Origin: Nitrospira sp. UBA5699
GTDB lineage: Bacteria > Nitrospirota > Nitrospiria > Nitrospirales > Nitrospiraceae
Length of the DNA stretch: 25,557 nt
Direction: 5' to 3'
Assembly (NCBI GenBank): GCA_002420105.1
Contig: DIHJ01000037.1
Span: 66,734 to 92,290 of the forward strand
The notes below the pieces were generated by a model. That model worked only from the letters and a program-made list of their open reading frames with translations. It was not told the origin of the DNA and searched no databases. Of the stretch, positions 14,462 to 21,814 are shown in pieces; the stretch's first letter is position 1, and each line of letters starts with the position of its first letter. A program made the position numbers and the translations under genes.

Positions 14462-15010
14462 ATGCTGCACACCCTTCTTTCACGCTTCTCGCCGACGCGA
14501 TCCCGTTCGCGGGCGTCCCGTGCGGCAGGCGCCGTCGCCTGCCTGGCGATCGTGCTCCTGCTTCCGGCCGGCGCACCCGCCAAGGCGAAACCGAGCAGGG
14601 CCCCCCGGCCGGAGCCGGAACTCAAAGTCCTCGAGCTCAAGGTCAACCCGAATCCCTATACCGTGTCGGCCGGCTCCGTGGAATTTTCCGCACTGGTGCA
14701 ACTCCCCAAAGAACTGAACGGCGCCACTCTTCTGGAAGTGTCCTCTCTGATCGCCTCGCCGTCGAAGACGTCGATCCGGTTCCTCTCGCTGCGCAAGCCG
14801 CTGGAACCCCATTCCGCCGTGGAGAAGGGAGGGGAGCGGCCGCAGATCTCCGTCGTGCTGGCCTGGGACGGGATGGATCACAAGAAGGTGCCGGCCGAGG
14901 CGGGAGTCTATCAGTACGAGCTGCGCGCCAAGCTGCTGACGAACGGTGAAAAGGGCCCTCGCACGCTGATGGTCTCCTGGCCGAAACGCGGAACGCTGGA
15001 AGTGAAATGA
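14462..15010 (+). CDS. Secreted protein of unknown function
   Basis: The 182-residue protein has a long basic N-terminus (1-20, many Arg) followed by a hydrophobic core (22-36) and a likely signal-peptidase site near residue 40-42 (GAPAKA). A short Lys/Pro/Arg-rich linker follows. The mature part (about 50-180) looks all-beta: KVLELKVNPNPYTVSAGSVEF, then an ISVVLAWDGMD segment and a final KLLTNGEKGPRTLMVSWPKRGTLEV strand pair, compatible with an Ig-like or FlgD-like fold. I cannot name a family. It is divergent from larC and convergent with larB. The stop is followed at once by a GGGATA-type repeat. No good ribosome binding site is visible. Confidence 0.7.
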   Translation: MLHTLLSRFSPTRSRSRASRAAGAVACLAIVLLLPAGAPAKAKPSRAPRPEPELKVLELKVNPNPYTVSAGSVEFSALVQLPKELNGATLLEVSSLIASPSKTSIRFLSLRKPLEPHSAVEKGGERPQISVVLAWDGMDHKKVPAEAGVYQYELRAKLLTNGEKGPRTLMVSWPKRGTLEVK

Positions 15011-15066
15011 CGGGATACACGGGATAGAGGGGGTACACGGACTATCCCGCTATCCCCTTACCCCGC
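15011..15066. repeat. Second GGGATA-type palindrome, overlapping the larB 3' end
   Basis: The left part (CGGGATACACGGGATAG at 15011-15027) and the right part (TATCCCGCTATCCCC at 15043-15057, extending to TTACCCC) are imperfect inverted copies. They resemble the 1579-1650 repeat. The right arm encodes the last codons of larB and its TAG stop. It starts at the base after the stop codon of the convergent secreted-protein gene, so it fills the whole convergent gap and could act as a bidirectional terminator. Confidence 0.6.
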
Positions 15067-15812
15067 TGCCCCAACAGATTTATCCGGTGCGCCAGGCAGC
15101 CCGCGCCGAAGCCGTTGTCGATATTCATCACCCCGACGCCGGCCGCGCAGGAGTTCAGCATCGTCAGGAGCGCGGCCAACCCGCCGAAACTCGCGCCGTA
15201 GCCGCGGCTGGTCGGCACCGCCACCACCGGACAGTCCGCGAGCCCTCCGACGACGCTGGGCAGGACCCCGTCCATTCCGGCGACGACCACGATCGCATTG
15301 GCCTTCGTCAATCGATGGCGGCGGTCCAGGAGCCGATGGATGCCGGCGACCCCGACATCATAGAGGGTCTCGACCCGGCTCCCCATCACCTCGGCGGTGA
15401 TGCGCGCTTCTTCCGCGACCGGCACGTCGGACGTCCCGGCCGTAATCACCAGCACATGCCCTCGGAGCGGCCGTTTCGGATCGCGGATGGCGACGATGCG
15501 CGCATCTTCATGGTACGCCGCGCGCCCGTCGATCCGCTTGATGAGCGCCGCGACTTGCGGCGTCGCTCTGGTCGCCAGAAAGGGCCGGTGGTGCTTCAGG
15601 AGGGCTTTCGCGATGCCCAGGATCTGCGCCGAGGTCTTCCCCTCGCACAGAATGACCTCGGGAAATCCCTGACGGATCGACCGGTGATGATCCAACGACG
15701 CGAATCCCAGATCTTCGAAGGGCAGCGAGCGGAGTTGCTCCAGCGCCCGCGTCACCGGCACCTTGCCGCTCCGCACTCCGTTCAGCAATCGCTCGAGTCG
15801 CTCGGGATTCAT
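15042..15812 (-). CDS. larB: Nickel-pincer cofactor biosynthesis protein LarB
   Basis: LarB carboxylates the pyridine ring of nicotinic acid adenine dinucleotide and releases AMP, the first step toward the nickel-pincer cofactor of lactate racemase and related enzymes. The 256-residue protein has a unique N-terminal domain and a PurE-like C-terminal domain with TAGTSDVPVAEEA (125-136), DVGVAGIHR (152-160), GMDGVLPSVVGGL and VPTSRGYGASFGG. NSCAAGVGVMNIDNG includes C222, in the place of the catalytic cysteine reported for the Lactobacillus protein. It overlaps gpsA by four bases (15809-15812). The C-terminal residues GQRGKGIAG are encoded by the GGGATA repeat. larE and larA are not in the window. 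Confidence 0.93.
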   Translation of the reverse strand: MNPERLERLLNGVRSGKVPVTRALEQLRSLPFEDLGFASLDHHRSIRQGFPEVILCEGKTSAQILGIAKALLKHHRPFLATRATPQVAALIKRIDGRAAYHEDARIVAIRDPKRPLRGHVLVITAGTSDVPVAEEARITAEVMGSRVETLYDVGVAGIHRLLDRRHRLTKANAIVVVAGMDGVLPSVVGGLADCPVVAVPTSRGYGASFGGLAALLTMLNSCAAGVGVMNIDNGFGAGCLAHRINLLGQRGKGIAG

Positions 15813-16828
15813 GCCCGCCCCTTCTCCGGTTTGGCGACCCGCTCCATGAGATCGCTGACGGCCTTCCGACAGGACTTGCCTTCGAAGAGCACCGCGTGAA
15901 TTTCCCGCACGATCGGCATCTCCACTCCGTGACGGGTCGCCAGGCCGGACGCCGCGCGCGCGGTCCGCACCCCTTCGGCCACCGCATGCATGCCGCCGAG
16001 AATGGTCTCGAGCTTCTCCCCTTTTCCGAGACGGACGCCGACCGTATGGTTACGGCTTAAGGCGCCGGTACAGGTCAGGACGAGATCGCCCACGCCGGAC
16101 AATCCGTAAAACGTCCTCGGATCGGCGCCCATCGCCGTCCCGAGACGGACCATTTCGGCCAACCCCCTGGTGATCAGCGCCGCGCGCGTGTTGTGTCCGA
16201 GCCCCAGCCCGTCGACCACCCCCGCCGCCAGCGCCATCACGTTCTTCAGCGCCCCGCCCAGTTGGACCCCGATGAGATCACTGTCCGCATAGATGCGCAA
16301 GGACGGCGTCATGAAGGCGGTCTGAAACGCCTCGACCAGCCCGCTGTCTTTGCCCGCCAGACAGAGGGCCGTCGGCTGCCCCTGACTGACCTCCGTCGCG
16401 AAACTGGGCCCCGACAGCACCATCAACCGGTCATGAAGGGAAGAGGGCAGCACGTCCTGCATGACCTGGGTCATCAGTTTCAAGGTATCTTCTTCGACGC
16501 CCTTGGTCGCGCTCACGAGGGGGAGGGAGCGCGACAGGAGCGGGGCGATCTTTTGAAGCACCGTACGCGCGACGTGAGACGGCACGACGAACAACAGGCC
16601 GTCGCACTCCTCCACCGCCTCCGCCAGCGTGTTGGTGACGGCGAGCGACGGCGGGAGCATGACACCGGGCAGGAACAGGCGGTTCTCGCGCGTCTCGTTG
16701 ATGGAGTCGACCACCTCCCGTTCGTAGGCCCACAGTTTCGTCCGGAGGCCCTTTTCAGCCAGATGCTTCGCAAGGGCGGTCCCCCAGGCTCCTGCGCCGA
16801 TGACTCCGATCCGGTGAATGTCGTGCAT
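15809..16828 (-). CDS. gpsA: NAD(P)H-dependent glycerol-3-phosphate dehydrogenase
   Basis: GpsA reduces dihydroxyacetone phosphate to sn-glycerol 3-phosphate for phospholipid synthesis. The 339-residue cytosolic protein has the dinucleotide-binding GAGAWGTALAKHL (11-23), the SATKGVEEDT loop (106-115), GPSFATEV (140-147), and the catalytic lysine K195 in LGGALKNVMALAAG. GLGLGHNTRAALITRGLAEM and the GLSGVGDLVLTCTG loop follow. All are standard for the family, as is the length. Its stop overlaps the larB start, so the two form a coupled pair. A near-consensus promoter lies about 60-90 bp upstream. The ribosome binding site is poor. Confidence 0.95.
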   Translation of the reverse strand: MHDIHRIGVIGAGAWGTALAKHLAEKGLRTKLWAYEREVVDSINETRENRLFLPGVMLPPSLAVTNTLAEAVEECDGLLFVVPSHVARTVLQKIAPLLSRSLPLVSATKGVEEDTLKLMTQVMQDVLPSSLHDRLMVLSGPSFATEVSQGQPTALCLAGKDSGLVEAFQTAFMTPSLRIYADSDLIGVQLGGALKNVMALAAGVVDGLGLGHNTRAALITRGLAEMVRLGTAMGADPRTFYGLSGVGDLVLTCTGALSRNHTVGVRLGKGEKLETILGGMHAVAEGVRTARAASGLATRHGVEMPIVREIHAVLFEGKSCRKAVSDLMERVAKPEKGRA

Positions 16829-16895
16829 GATTGAAGGAGAGCTGCCTAAAGACGGGTTGTGATGAAGGTTCCTGTGCTTGTTGTCAGGCCCGCGG

Positions 16896-16925
16896 ATTAT
16901 AGGAAGGCCCTCTTTCTCCTGTCAA
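16896..16925 (-). promoter_or_regulatory. Near-consensus sigma-70 promoter of gpsA-larB
   Basis: On the minus strand a perfect TTGACA (16920-16925) and a perfect TATAAT (16896-16901) are separated by 18 bases. Transcription would start near 16889, giving a leader of about 60 nt before gpsA. This is the clearest housekeeping promoter in the window. Confidence 0.8.
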
Positions 16926-17140
16926 TGAACAGCCCTGTCCACAGACCGTACAAACCCGCATGATCCCGGAGACAGCCCGGCGCATCTCCCGTCAAAAGCA
17001 CGCCAAAAATGCGGGATTTTCCCGCACCCTCGTGGCACATCGCTTGCTCCTTCTCGACGGGATTTCACAAAAGGCTTCGTGTCCGAGGACCGGGCCGATA
17101 GGATACGAAGGGCGGATACACGGCCAGCGAGGAACAGACG
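16926..17140. other. Divergent intergenic region with a small palindrome
   Basis: No gene is supported between the gpsA promoter and the outer-membrane protein gene. A perfect 7-bp palindrome TGCGGGA/TCCCGCA with a 3-base spacer lies at 17010-17026. On the minus strand it is followed by TTTTT, so it reads as a small intrinsic terminator for minus-strand transcripts; as DNA it could also be an operator. Promoter boxes for the plus-strand gene are not clear. Confidence 0.4.
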
Positions 17141-17860
17141 ATGGACATGACCAGAACGACGAAACTTATCCTGCGGTGCGGCTTCTTGGCCCTCCTGTTG
17201 CAGATCCCGTCGGGGCCTCCGACGGCACAGGCGGAAACGTATGTGGCCGGGCAGTTCGGCGTGACGCTCCCCTCCATCGGCAAAGGATTGAGCGATGTCG
17301 ACCTGACCGGCAGCTTTGTTCCGGGATCCACGACGTCGGACCAGGCACTCACGTCCTCCGTGCTCTTCGGAGCCAAACTGGGGCACTATTTCAAGCGGGT
17401 GCCCTGGTTCGGCATTGAGGCGGAAATCTACCATACGACGCCGCACATCAAGCAGCAATCCGTTCTGTTCAGCGGACCCGGCGGCCCGGTGGGCTCGGCC
17501 GTGCTCCCCGGCGTGAACATGCGCGTCCTGACGATCGCCCCGCTGAATTTGAGCTTCCGCTATCATAAGACGAGGCTCCAGCCGTACGTCGCGGTCGGCC
17601 CCGGCATCTTCATGGCACGGATCAGCGACCCGTCGCTGACGTCCGACAATTCGCAGTCCAGCACGAAGCTCGGGCTGAATGCGCAGGCCGGCCTTCGCTA
17701 CTACATCACGCGGCACATCACCGTGTTCGGGGAAGGGAAGTACAACTACGTTCGATTCAACTTTCCGGAGACGCCTCCCGGCTCCAACTTCAACCTGTTC
17801 GGATTCAACGGCACGTACAATATGTTCCATGTCGCCTTCGGCTTGAGCTATAACTTCTGA
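17141..17860 (+). CDS. Outer membrane beta-barrel protein (OmpA/OmpX-like fold)
   Basis: The 239-residue protein has a signal peptide (1-31, cleavage after TAQA). The mature part has alternating hydrophobic strands and turns typical of an eight-stranded barrel. Recognisable strands include TYVAGQFGVTLP, SSVLFGAKLGHYF, FGIEAEIYHTTPH, QPYVAVGPGIFMA, AGLRYYITRHITVFGEGKYN and the final FHVAFGLSYNF. The C-terminal phenylalanine is the usual signal for BAM-mediated insertion. A periplasmic OmpA peptidoglycan-binding domain is absent. Its ligand or function is unknown. GAGGA stands 7 bases before the ATG at 17141, which supports that start over the ATG two codons later. Confidence 0.85.
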   Translation: MDMTRTTKLILRCGFLALLLQIPSGPPTAQAETYVAGQFGVTLPSIGKGLSDVDLTGSFVPGSTTSDQALTSSVLFGAKLGHYFKRVPWFGIEAEIYHTTPHIKQQSVLFSGPGGPVGSAVLPGVNMRVLTIAPLNLSFRYHKTRLQPYVAVGPGIFMARISDPSLTSDNSQSSTKLGLNAQAGLRYYITRHITVFGEGKYNYVRFNFPETPPGSNFNLFGFNGTYNMFHVAFGLSYNF

Positions 17861-17919
17861 CCGGCCTGGCCGTCTGGAAAATCCCGCGGCGTCCGTGTAG
17901 CCTATGCGCGGAGCCGCCC

Positions 17920-18273
17920 ATGAGAACCTGCCCTTCCTGCCAGCGCGAACTGCCCGAGATTTATCGCTACTGCACGCAGTGCGGCAGCAATCTGGAAAGC
18001 GGATCCCGGCCGGAACCCGTCAAAACGGACACCCCTCCGGAGGCGCTCAATATCCATGTCCTCTACGGCATGGTCGCCGTGCTGGTCCTCGCCCTGCTGT
18101 TTCCGCCCTGGGAGACTCCGCCGTCGCAGGCGCCGGAGTTCCTCGGGTTGCATTTCGTCCTCTCTCCCCCCACTCCCGATGCCGTCGTCAGCCGGCTGCT
18201 GGTCACGATCGAACTGGTGACCATCGCCATCGCCGGCCTCTACGGCGCGTTCTTCTTCCGAAGCAAACCGTAA
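17920..18273 (+). CDS. Zinc-ribbon membrane protein
   Basis: This 117-residue protein starts with a zinc ribbon (C4, C7, C18, C21; CPSCQ... YCTQCGSNL), followed by a charged linker (25-42). It has two predicted membrane helices at about 45-62 and 90-112, separated by a Pro-rich loop. The architecture, an N-terminal cytosolic zinc ribbon and a small membrane anchor, is common in proteins of unknown function. GGAG lies 6 bases before the ATG. It is 59 bp after the outer-membrane protein gene and probably shares its transcript. Confidence 0.75.
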   Translation: MRTCPSCQRELPEIYRYCTQCGSNLESGSRPEPVKTDTPPEALNIHVLYGMVAVLVLALLFPPWETPPSQAPEFLGLHFVLSPPTPDAVVSRLLVTIELVTIAIAGLYGAFFFRSKP

Positions 18274-18331
18274 GCCGTCACGCATCATTCGGAATCTCTC
18301 TGTTTGTCCTCACTGTGCAATCACGCGCTAA

Positions 18332-18545
18332 GAGGCTGCTCAAAATGTCTCGCTCACAAGGCCCCAGGCGAGTGAACACCGGAGGCGTGACGTTTTCACC
18401 CTCCCACCCCAAGCTGCCAAGACAGCTTTTTCCTCGAACGGGGTACGTTGAGGACTTTCACGAGCCGAGAACGAAGCCTGGGAACCGGCGCGTCTCGGCG
18501 CGACGGGGGTGGCGGGTGAGGACAGAGGCATTTTCAGCAGCCGAG
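18332..18545. mobile_element. MITE-like element, copy 1
   Basis: The roughly 214-bp non-coding unit has terminal inverted repeats: GGCTGCTCAAAATG at 18334-18347 matches GGCTGCTGAAAATG read inward from the right end (18543 back) with one mismatch. Inside lie GCGAGTGAA (18368-18376), GGTACGTTGAGG (18442-18453) and AGAACGAAGC (18468-18477). The same three motifs occur in the same order at 23319-23512, the last two with identical 26-base spacing. No transposase is encoded. The right end lies three bases before the stop codon of the arginine-dihydrolase-like gene. No target-site duplication is evident. Confidence 0.6.
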
Positions 18546-18548
18546 TGG

Positions 18549-19349
18549 TTAGTCCAGGGCGAGCGTCAAACACTTGGCCGACCCGCCGGACTTCATGAAT
18601 TCATCCAGCGGAACGGGATGCGGCCGATAGCCGCGGGATTCCAGCAGCAGCATCGTGTCCGGGCAGCCGGCCGGCAGCACGACGTGTTTCCCGGCGCAGA
18701 CCGCGTTGCACGCGAACTTGAGCGCCTCCCGCTCGGGGACCGCCAGGCGACGGTCGGCGGGAATCCGCTCGGCGATGGCCGCCCGGCCGTACCGGTCGAA
18801 CGCGGCGGGATAGTAGAGCAGTTCTCCGCCGCTGAGCGGACAGAAACAGGTATCGAGATGGTAGAACCGGCTGTCGATGAGTTCCACCGGGAGGATTTCC
18901 TTCCCGAAGAGTTCGCTGAGGATCGGGAACGCGCGGATGTCCGACCGCTGCCGGTATCCGCCGAACCAGCCATCCGGAAAACCCAGGAGATCCCCGGCCC
19001 CTTCGAAGTACAGGCCCTCGTCCAGCGTGACGATCTCATAGCCGTGCTCGCGAAACCACCCCTCGAAATGCGCTTCTTCACGCTGCCGTTCCGGATAGCG
19101 GAACCGGCTCGGCACCGCCTTGCGCCCCGCGACCACGCCGGCATTGGCGGTAAACACCAGATCCGGCAGGCCGGGCACCGGTTTCATCCGTTCCAGCACG
19201 ACGCCGACCTCTTTCTCGAGCACCTCCATCAATCGATGCCACTGCCGGACCGCCTCCTCCGGGGCCACCACATTCGACCGGCGCATCCAGGGATTGATCT
19301 CGTAGTCGATGCGGAAATAATCCGGCGGGCAGACCAGCAACCGGCTCAT
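18549..19349 (-). CDS. ArgZ/DDAH-like guanidine-modifying enzyme, probable arginine dihydrolase
   Basis: The 266-residue protein has the amidinotransferase/arginine deiminase-like fold. Its sequence fits the arginine dihydrolase (ArgZ, and the N-terminal domain of AgrE), which turns arginine into ornithine, CO2 and ammonia. Visible residues are N19 (EINPWM), N69 (LVFTANAG), H164 (FYHLDTCF) and the C-terminal catalytic C260 (GGSAKCLTL). From memory, these lie where Asn22, Asn71, His168 and Cys264 of Synechocystis ArgZ do, and Asn71 separates dihydrolase from deiminase or DDAH chemistry. The start at 19349 overlaps the stop of the ornithine-cyclodeaminase-like gene (ATGA) and has GGAAGGG ahead. 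Dimethylarginine hydrolase is the main alternative. Translational coupling to an ornithine-consuming enzyme favours arginine catabolism to proline. Confidence 0.82.
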   Translation of the reverse strand: MSRLLVCPPDYFRIDYEINPWMRRSNVVAPEEAVRQWHRLMEVLEKEVGVVLERMKPVPGLPDLVFTANAGVVAGRKAVPSRFRYPERQREEAHFEGWFREHGYEIVTLDEGLYFEGAGDLLGFPDGWFGGYRQRSDIRAFPILSELFGKEILPVELIDSRFYHLDTCFCPLSGGELLYYPAAFDRYGRAAIAERIPADRRLAVPEREALKFACNAVCAGKHVVLPAGCPDTMLLLESRGYRPHPVPLDEFMKSGGSAKCLTLALD

Positions 19350-20590
19350 CCCTTCCACCCCAATTCTCTCGCCACGTCGCGCAGGAACGACGCGGCGTCC
19401 ATGACCAGTCCCACCGCCTGAAAGCTGCCGCGGTCCGCCAGTTTCGTCGGCACGGCCGGATTCACGTCGACGCAGACCGTGGGAATCCGCGCGGGCAGGA
19501 GATTCCCGGTCGCCACCGCGTGCAGCGTGGAGGCCACCAGCAGGGCCAACCCCACGCCGGGGATGGCCGCGCGCATCGCCGCCTGCGCCGCAACGGAGTC
19601 CGTGATGACGCCCGGCAACGGCCCGTCGTCGCGAATGGTTCCGGCCATGACCACCTGCACGCCGCGTTTCACGCAGGCCGCCATGATCCCCTCCTTGATC
19701 ACGCCGGATTCCACCGCCGCCTGAATGCTTCCGATGGCCCGGATGCGGTTGATGGTGCGCAAATGATGCTCGTGCCCGTGCGGCACCGCCCGGCCGGCGG
19801 ACAACCCGTATCCCAGCGACGTGCCGTACAGATCCGCTTCCATATCGTGTGCGGCGAGCGCGTTCCCGCAGAACAGGACATGGACGAAGCCCGAGTCGAT
19901 GAGCCAGGCCAGCGCGTCGCGCCCTCCCGCATGGATGATCGCCGGCCCGCCGGCCAGCAGCACCTTGCTGTCCGGCTTTCCGTTCCGATGCCCCTCGCGC
20001 AGCAGATCCGTCCGTCTTGCGACGTCGGCGACGATATGCCCGTGCGGCCGCTCCGCCGAAACCTGGGACTCCATGAAACTGAACACATCCCGTTCCTGGG
20101 GGCGTTGCAACGGGATCACCCGGATCCCCGTCCGTCCCGTCACCACCGATTCGCCCCGCCTCACGTCGCCCATCGGCACCGCACGGGCCGCGGTCTTGTC
20201 CGCGTTCACGACGATCCCGAGATCCATTTCGATCCGTTCGACGTCGATCCATCTTCCCTGCAGACGGACCTGCGTGGGCAGATGGCTGGTGGCGTAGAAC
20301 TCGTCCGGGAACACGCCGTCGGCCGGAGCCGCCTCCCATCTGCAGTCGAGTTCCCGCTCGATCGAGGCCCCGTGGGGCTGAACGGCCCGGAGGATTTCTG
20401 CGAGAAGATCCGTGGAGGAGGCCTGGACGAGAATTTTCGCGCGGGAGGGTTCGTGGCGGGTCTTTCCGATGACGACCTCTTCGAGGTCGAACGTCCCGCC
20501 CATCATCAGAATCGTATCCAGGACCTTGGCCAGGATGAGGGAATCGATGATGTGGCCGTGGAGAATGACCGTTTCCTGGGCGATCGCCAT
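19346..20590 (-). CDS. Archaeal-type ornithine cyclodeaminase (LOR/SDH, TIGR00300 family)
   Basis: The 414-residue protein belongs to the LOR/SDH bifunctional-enzyme family, as in the C-terminal half of cyanobacterial AgrE and the archaeal ornithine cyclodeaminases, which convert ornithine to proline plus ammonia with NAD. Residues 1-95 are the LOR/SDH N-terminal domain (VILHGHIIDSLILAKVLD). The middle carries ATSHLPTQVRLQGRW and MGDVRRGESVVTGRTGI. The C-terminal Rossmann-like part has LLAGGPAIIHAGGRDALAWL, FCGNALAAHDMEADLYGTSLG and VMAGTIRDDGPLPGVITDS. The ATG at 20590 is chosen because AGGGGGA lies 7 bases upstream; a longer frame to 20683 lacks such a site. It is coupled to the arginine-dihydrolase-like gene. 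Substrate assignment rests on family and context. Confidence 0.83.
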   Translation of the reverse strand: MAIAQETVILHGHIIDSLILAKVLDTILMMGGTFDLEEVVIGKTRHEPSRAKILVQASSTDLLAEILRAVQPHGASIERELDCRWEAAPADGVFPDEFYATSHLPTQVRLQGRWIDVERIEMDLGIVVNADKTAARAVPMGDVRRGESVVTGRTGIRVIPLQRPQERDVFSFMESQVSAERPHGHIVADVARRTDLLREGHRNGKPDSKVLLAGGPAIIHAGGRDALAWLIDSGFVHVLFCGNALAAHDMEADLYGTSLGYGLSAGRAVPHGHEHHLRTINRIRAIGSIQAAVESGVIKEGIMAACVKRGVQVVMAGTIRDDGPLPGVITDSVAAQAAMRAAIPGVGLALLVASTLHAVATGNLLPARIPTVCVDVNPAVPTKLADRGSFQAVGLVMDAASFLRDVARELGWKG

Positions 20591-20652
20591 GGGTGAATCC
20601 CCCTGGAATGATTTTATCACGCGCGGGGCGATCGCGGGCCGGGAGAGCCGTT

Positions 20653-20679
20653 GGTTCGACCGGTGGAGCCGGGCGAACC
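20653..20679. terminator. Hairpin downstream of truD
   Basis: GGTTCG (20653-20658) and CGAACC (20674-20679) pair, with an inner CCGG/CCGG stem and a five-base loop. It lies 12 bp after the truD stop and 63 bp before the ornithine-cyclodeaminase start. It may separate the two units; no T-tract follows. Confidence 0.4.
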
Positions 20680-20690
20680 GCATCGTGCCG

Positions 20691-21740
20691 TCAGGTGAAA
20701 TCCGGCCCCTTCATCACCTCCCGCAGCACGCTGGTCGCATAGGCCCCGGGAGGGAGCGAAAACGACAGGGTCAGGACGGAGCCGTCGAGTTTCCAATCCA
20801 GTTCGACCAGCGGAACGCGAAGCGATCGGCGTTCGCCCCGGAAACCGCAGGTTTTGGCCGCCTCGGTCAGCCCCTCCGGCGTGGCCCCCTCGGCGGTCAC
20901 GACCGACCGCTCGATCTCGCCCGGTTCTCCGCCGGCCCAGGAGACACGGGACCCGAACAGAATGCCGGTGGGACTGATCTCGAACCGGTCGGCGCGCGGC
21001 TGCTCCTTTCCGGCGTCCTCGACGAGGAAACAGGCGCCGTTCTCCATCTTGATCGCCCAATCGCCCGCCAGGATCCGGTCGATGCGATCCAGGCGCTTCG
21101 CCAGGATCAGATTGAACAGATGGGATTGAAACGCGTTGAGGTACCACATGCGCTTGGCGCGGCTCATCTTGTTTCGCCGGACCTGATCCGTCAGGAGTTC
21201 CACGCCGATCCGGTAATTCTCGCCGGTCCGCCCCTGCCGCTGAGGGCCGAAATAATTCGGCACGCCTCGGCGCGACAGCTCGTCGAGCACGGCGGGGACC
21301 GCCTCGGCGGCATGGGCGGCCACGTCCCGGATGACGAGCCGGAACCGGTTCCCCGCATGATGCCCGGGACGCAGGCGGTTGCGGTGCCGCCCGAGCACCT
21401 CGATCGCAAGGATCTGCTCATCGGGTTTCAGCCGCGCCAGACGATCCGGCGTGACGCCATGGAGGGACAACATCTGGGTCGTGACGGCTCTGGCATCCTT
21501 GAGGCCGGCCGTCCCGATGCCCTGCGCTTTGACGCCGACCGTCGAGGAAATCCTCCTGACCAGATCCGGGGTCGACAGCAGCCGCTTGGTCACTTTGATA
21601 TAGAGATGCTCCCCTTCCCCGCAGGGAAGATAGAGCGGACGCTCTTCGACTTGAAAATCCTCCGGCGCCACCCGCATGCGGCCGCCGATTCCCGGCACCG
21701 CTCCGGTCAGGTAGGGCTGCGGGCTGTCAGAACGATCCAT
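20691..21740 (-). CDS. truD: tRNA pseudouridine(13) synthase TruD
   Basis: TruD isomerises uridine 13 of certain tRNAs. The 349-residue protein has the family signatures: EDFQVEERP (27-35), the catalytic aspartate D82 in GTAGLKDARAVTTQ, HAGNRFRLVIRD, and NYFGPQRQG. The C-terminal segment is LPPGAYATSVLREVMK. The inserted TRUD domain (about 140-300) is present and somewhat short, consistent with a compact bacterial TruD. GGAG stands 7 bases before the ATG. It diverges from the EF-hand protein gene. Confidence 0.95.
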   Translation of the reverse strand: MDRSDSPQPYLTGAVPGIGGRMRVAPEDFQVEERPLYLPCGEGEHLYIKVTKRLLSTPDLVRRISSTVGVKAQGIGTAGLKDARAVTTQMLSLHGVTPDRLARLKPDEQILAIEVLGRHRNRLRPGHHAGNRFRLVIRDVAAHAAEAVPAVLDELSRRGVPNYFGPQRQGRTGENYRIGVELLTDQVRRNKMSRAKRMWYLNAFQSHLFNLILAKRLDRIDRILAGDWAIKMENGACFLVEDAGKEQPRADRFEISPTGILFGSRVSWAGGEPGEIERSVVTAEGATPEGLTEAAKTCGFRGERRSLRVPLVELDWKLDGSVLTLSFSLPPGAYATSVLREVMKGPDFT

Positions 21741-21799
21741 AGGGACACTCCGCTTCTTCCGGTCGATCTCGAACTTTCATCGGACGCTGCCCGCCTCCA

Positions 21800-21808
21800 T
21801 GGTATACT
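21800..21808 (+). promoter_or_regulatory. Extended -10 promoter element, likely leaderless start
   Basis: TGGTATACT is an extended -10 (TGn plus TATACT at 21803-21808). It ends 6 bases before the ATG at 21815, so the transcript would begin at about the start codon. No -35 box and no Shine-Dalgarno sequence is visible. Confidence 0.5.
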
Positions 21809-21814
21809 TTCGCC

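Noticed and set aside
17904..19421. Plus-strand open frame of 505 codons
   Set aside because: It overlaps the zinc-ribbon gene, the MITE-like element and the antisense of the arginine-dihydrolase-like gene; composition is non-protein-like.
19350..20339. N-terminal extension of the arginine-dihydrolase-like frame
   Set aside because: The extension is an Arg/Gly-rich out-of-frame reading of the ornithine-cyclodeaminase gene; a ribosome binding site and the family start both support 19349.
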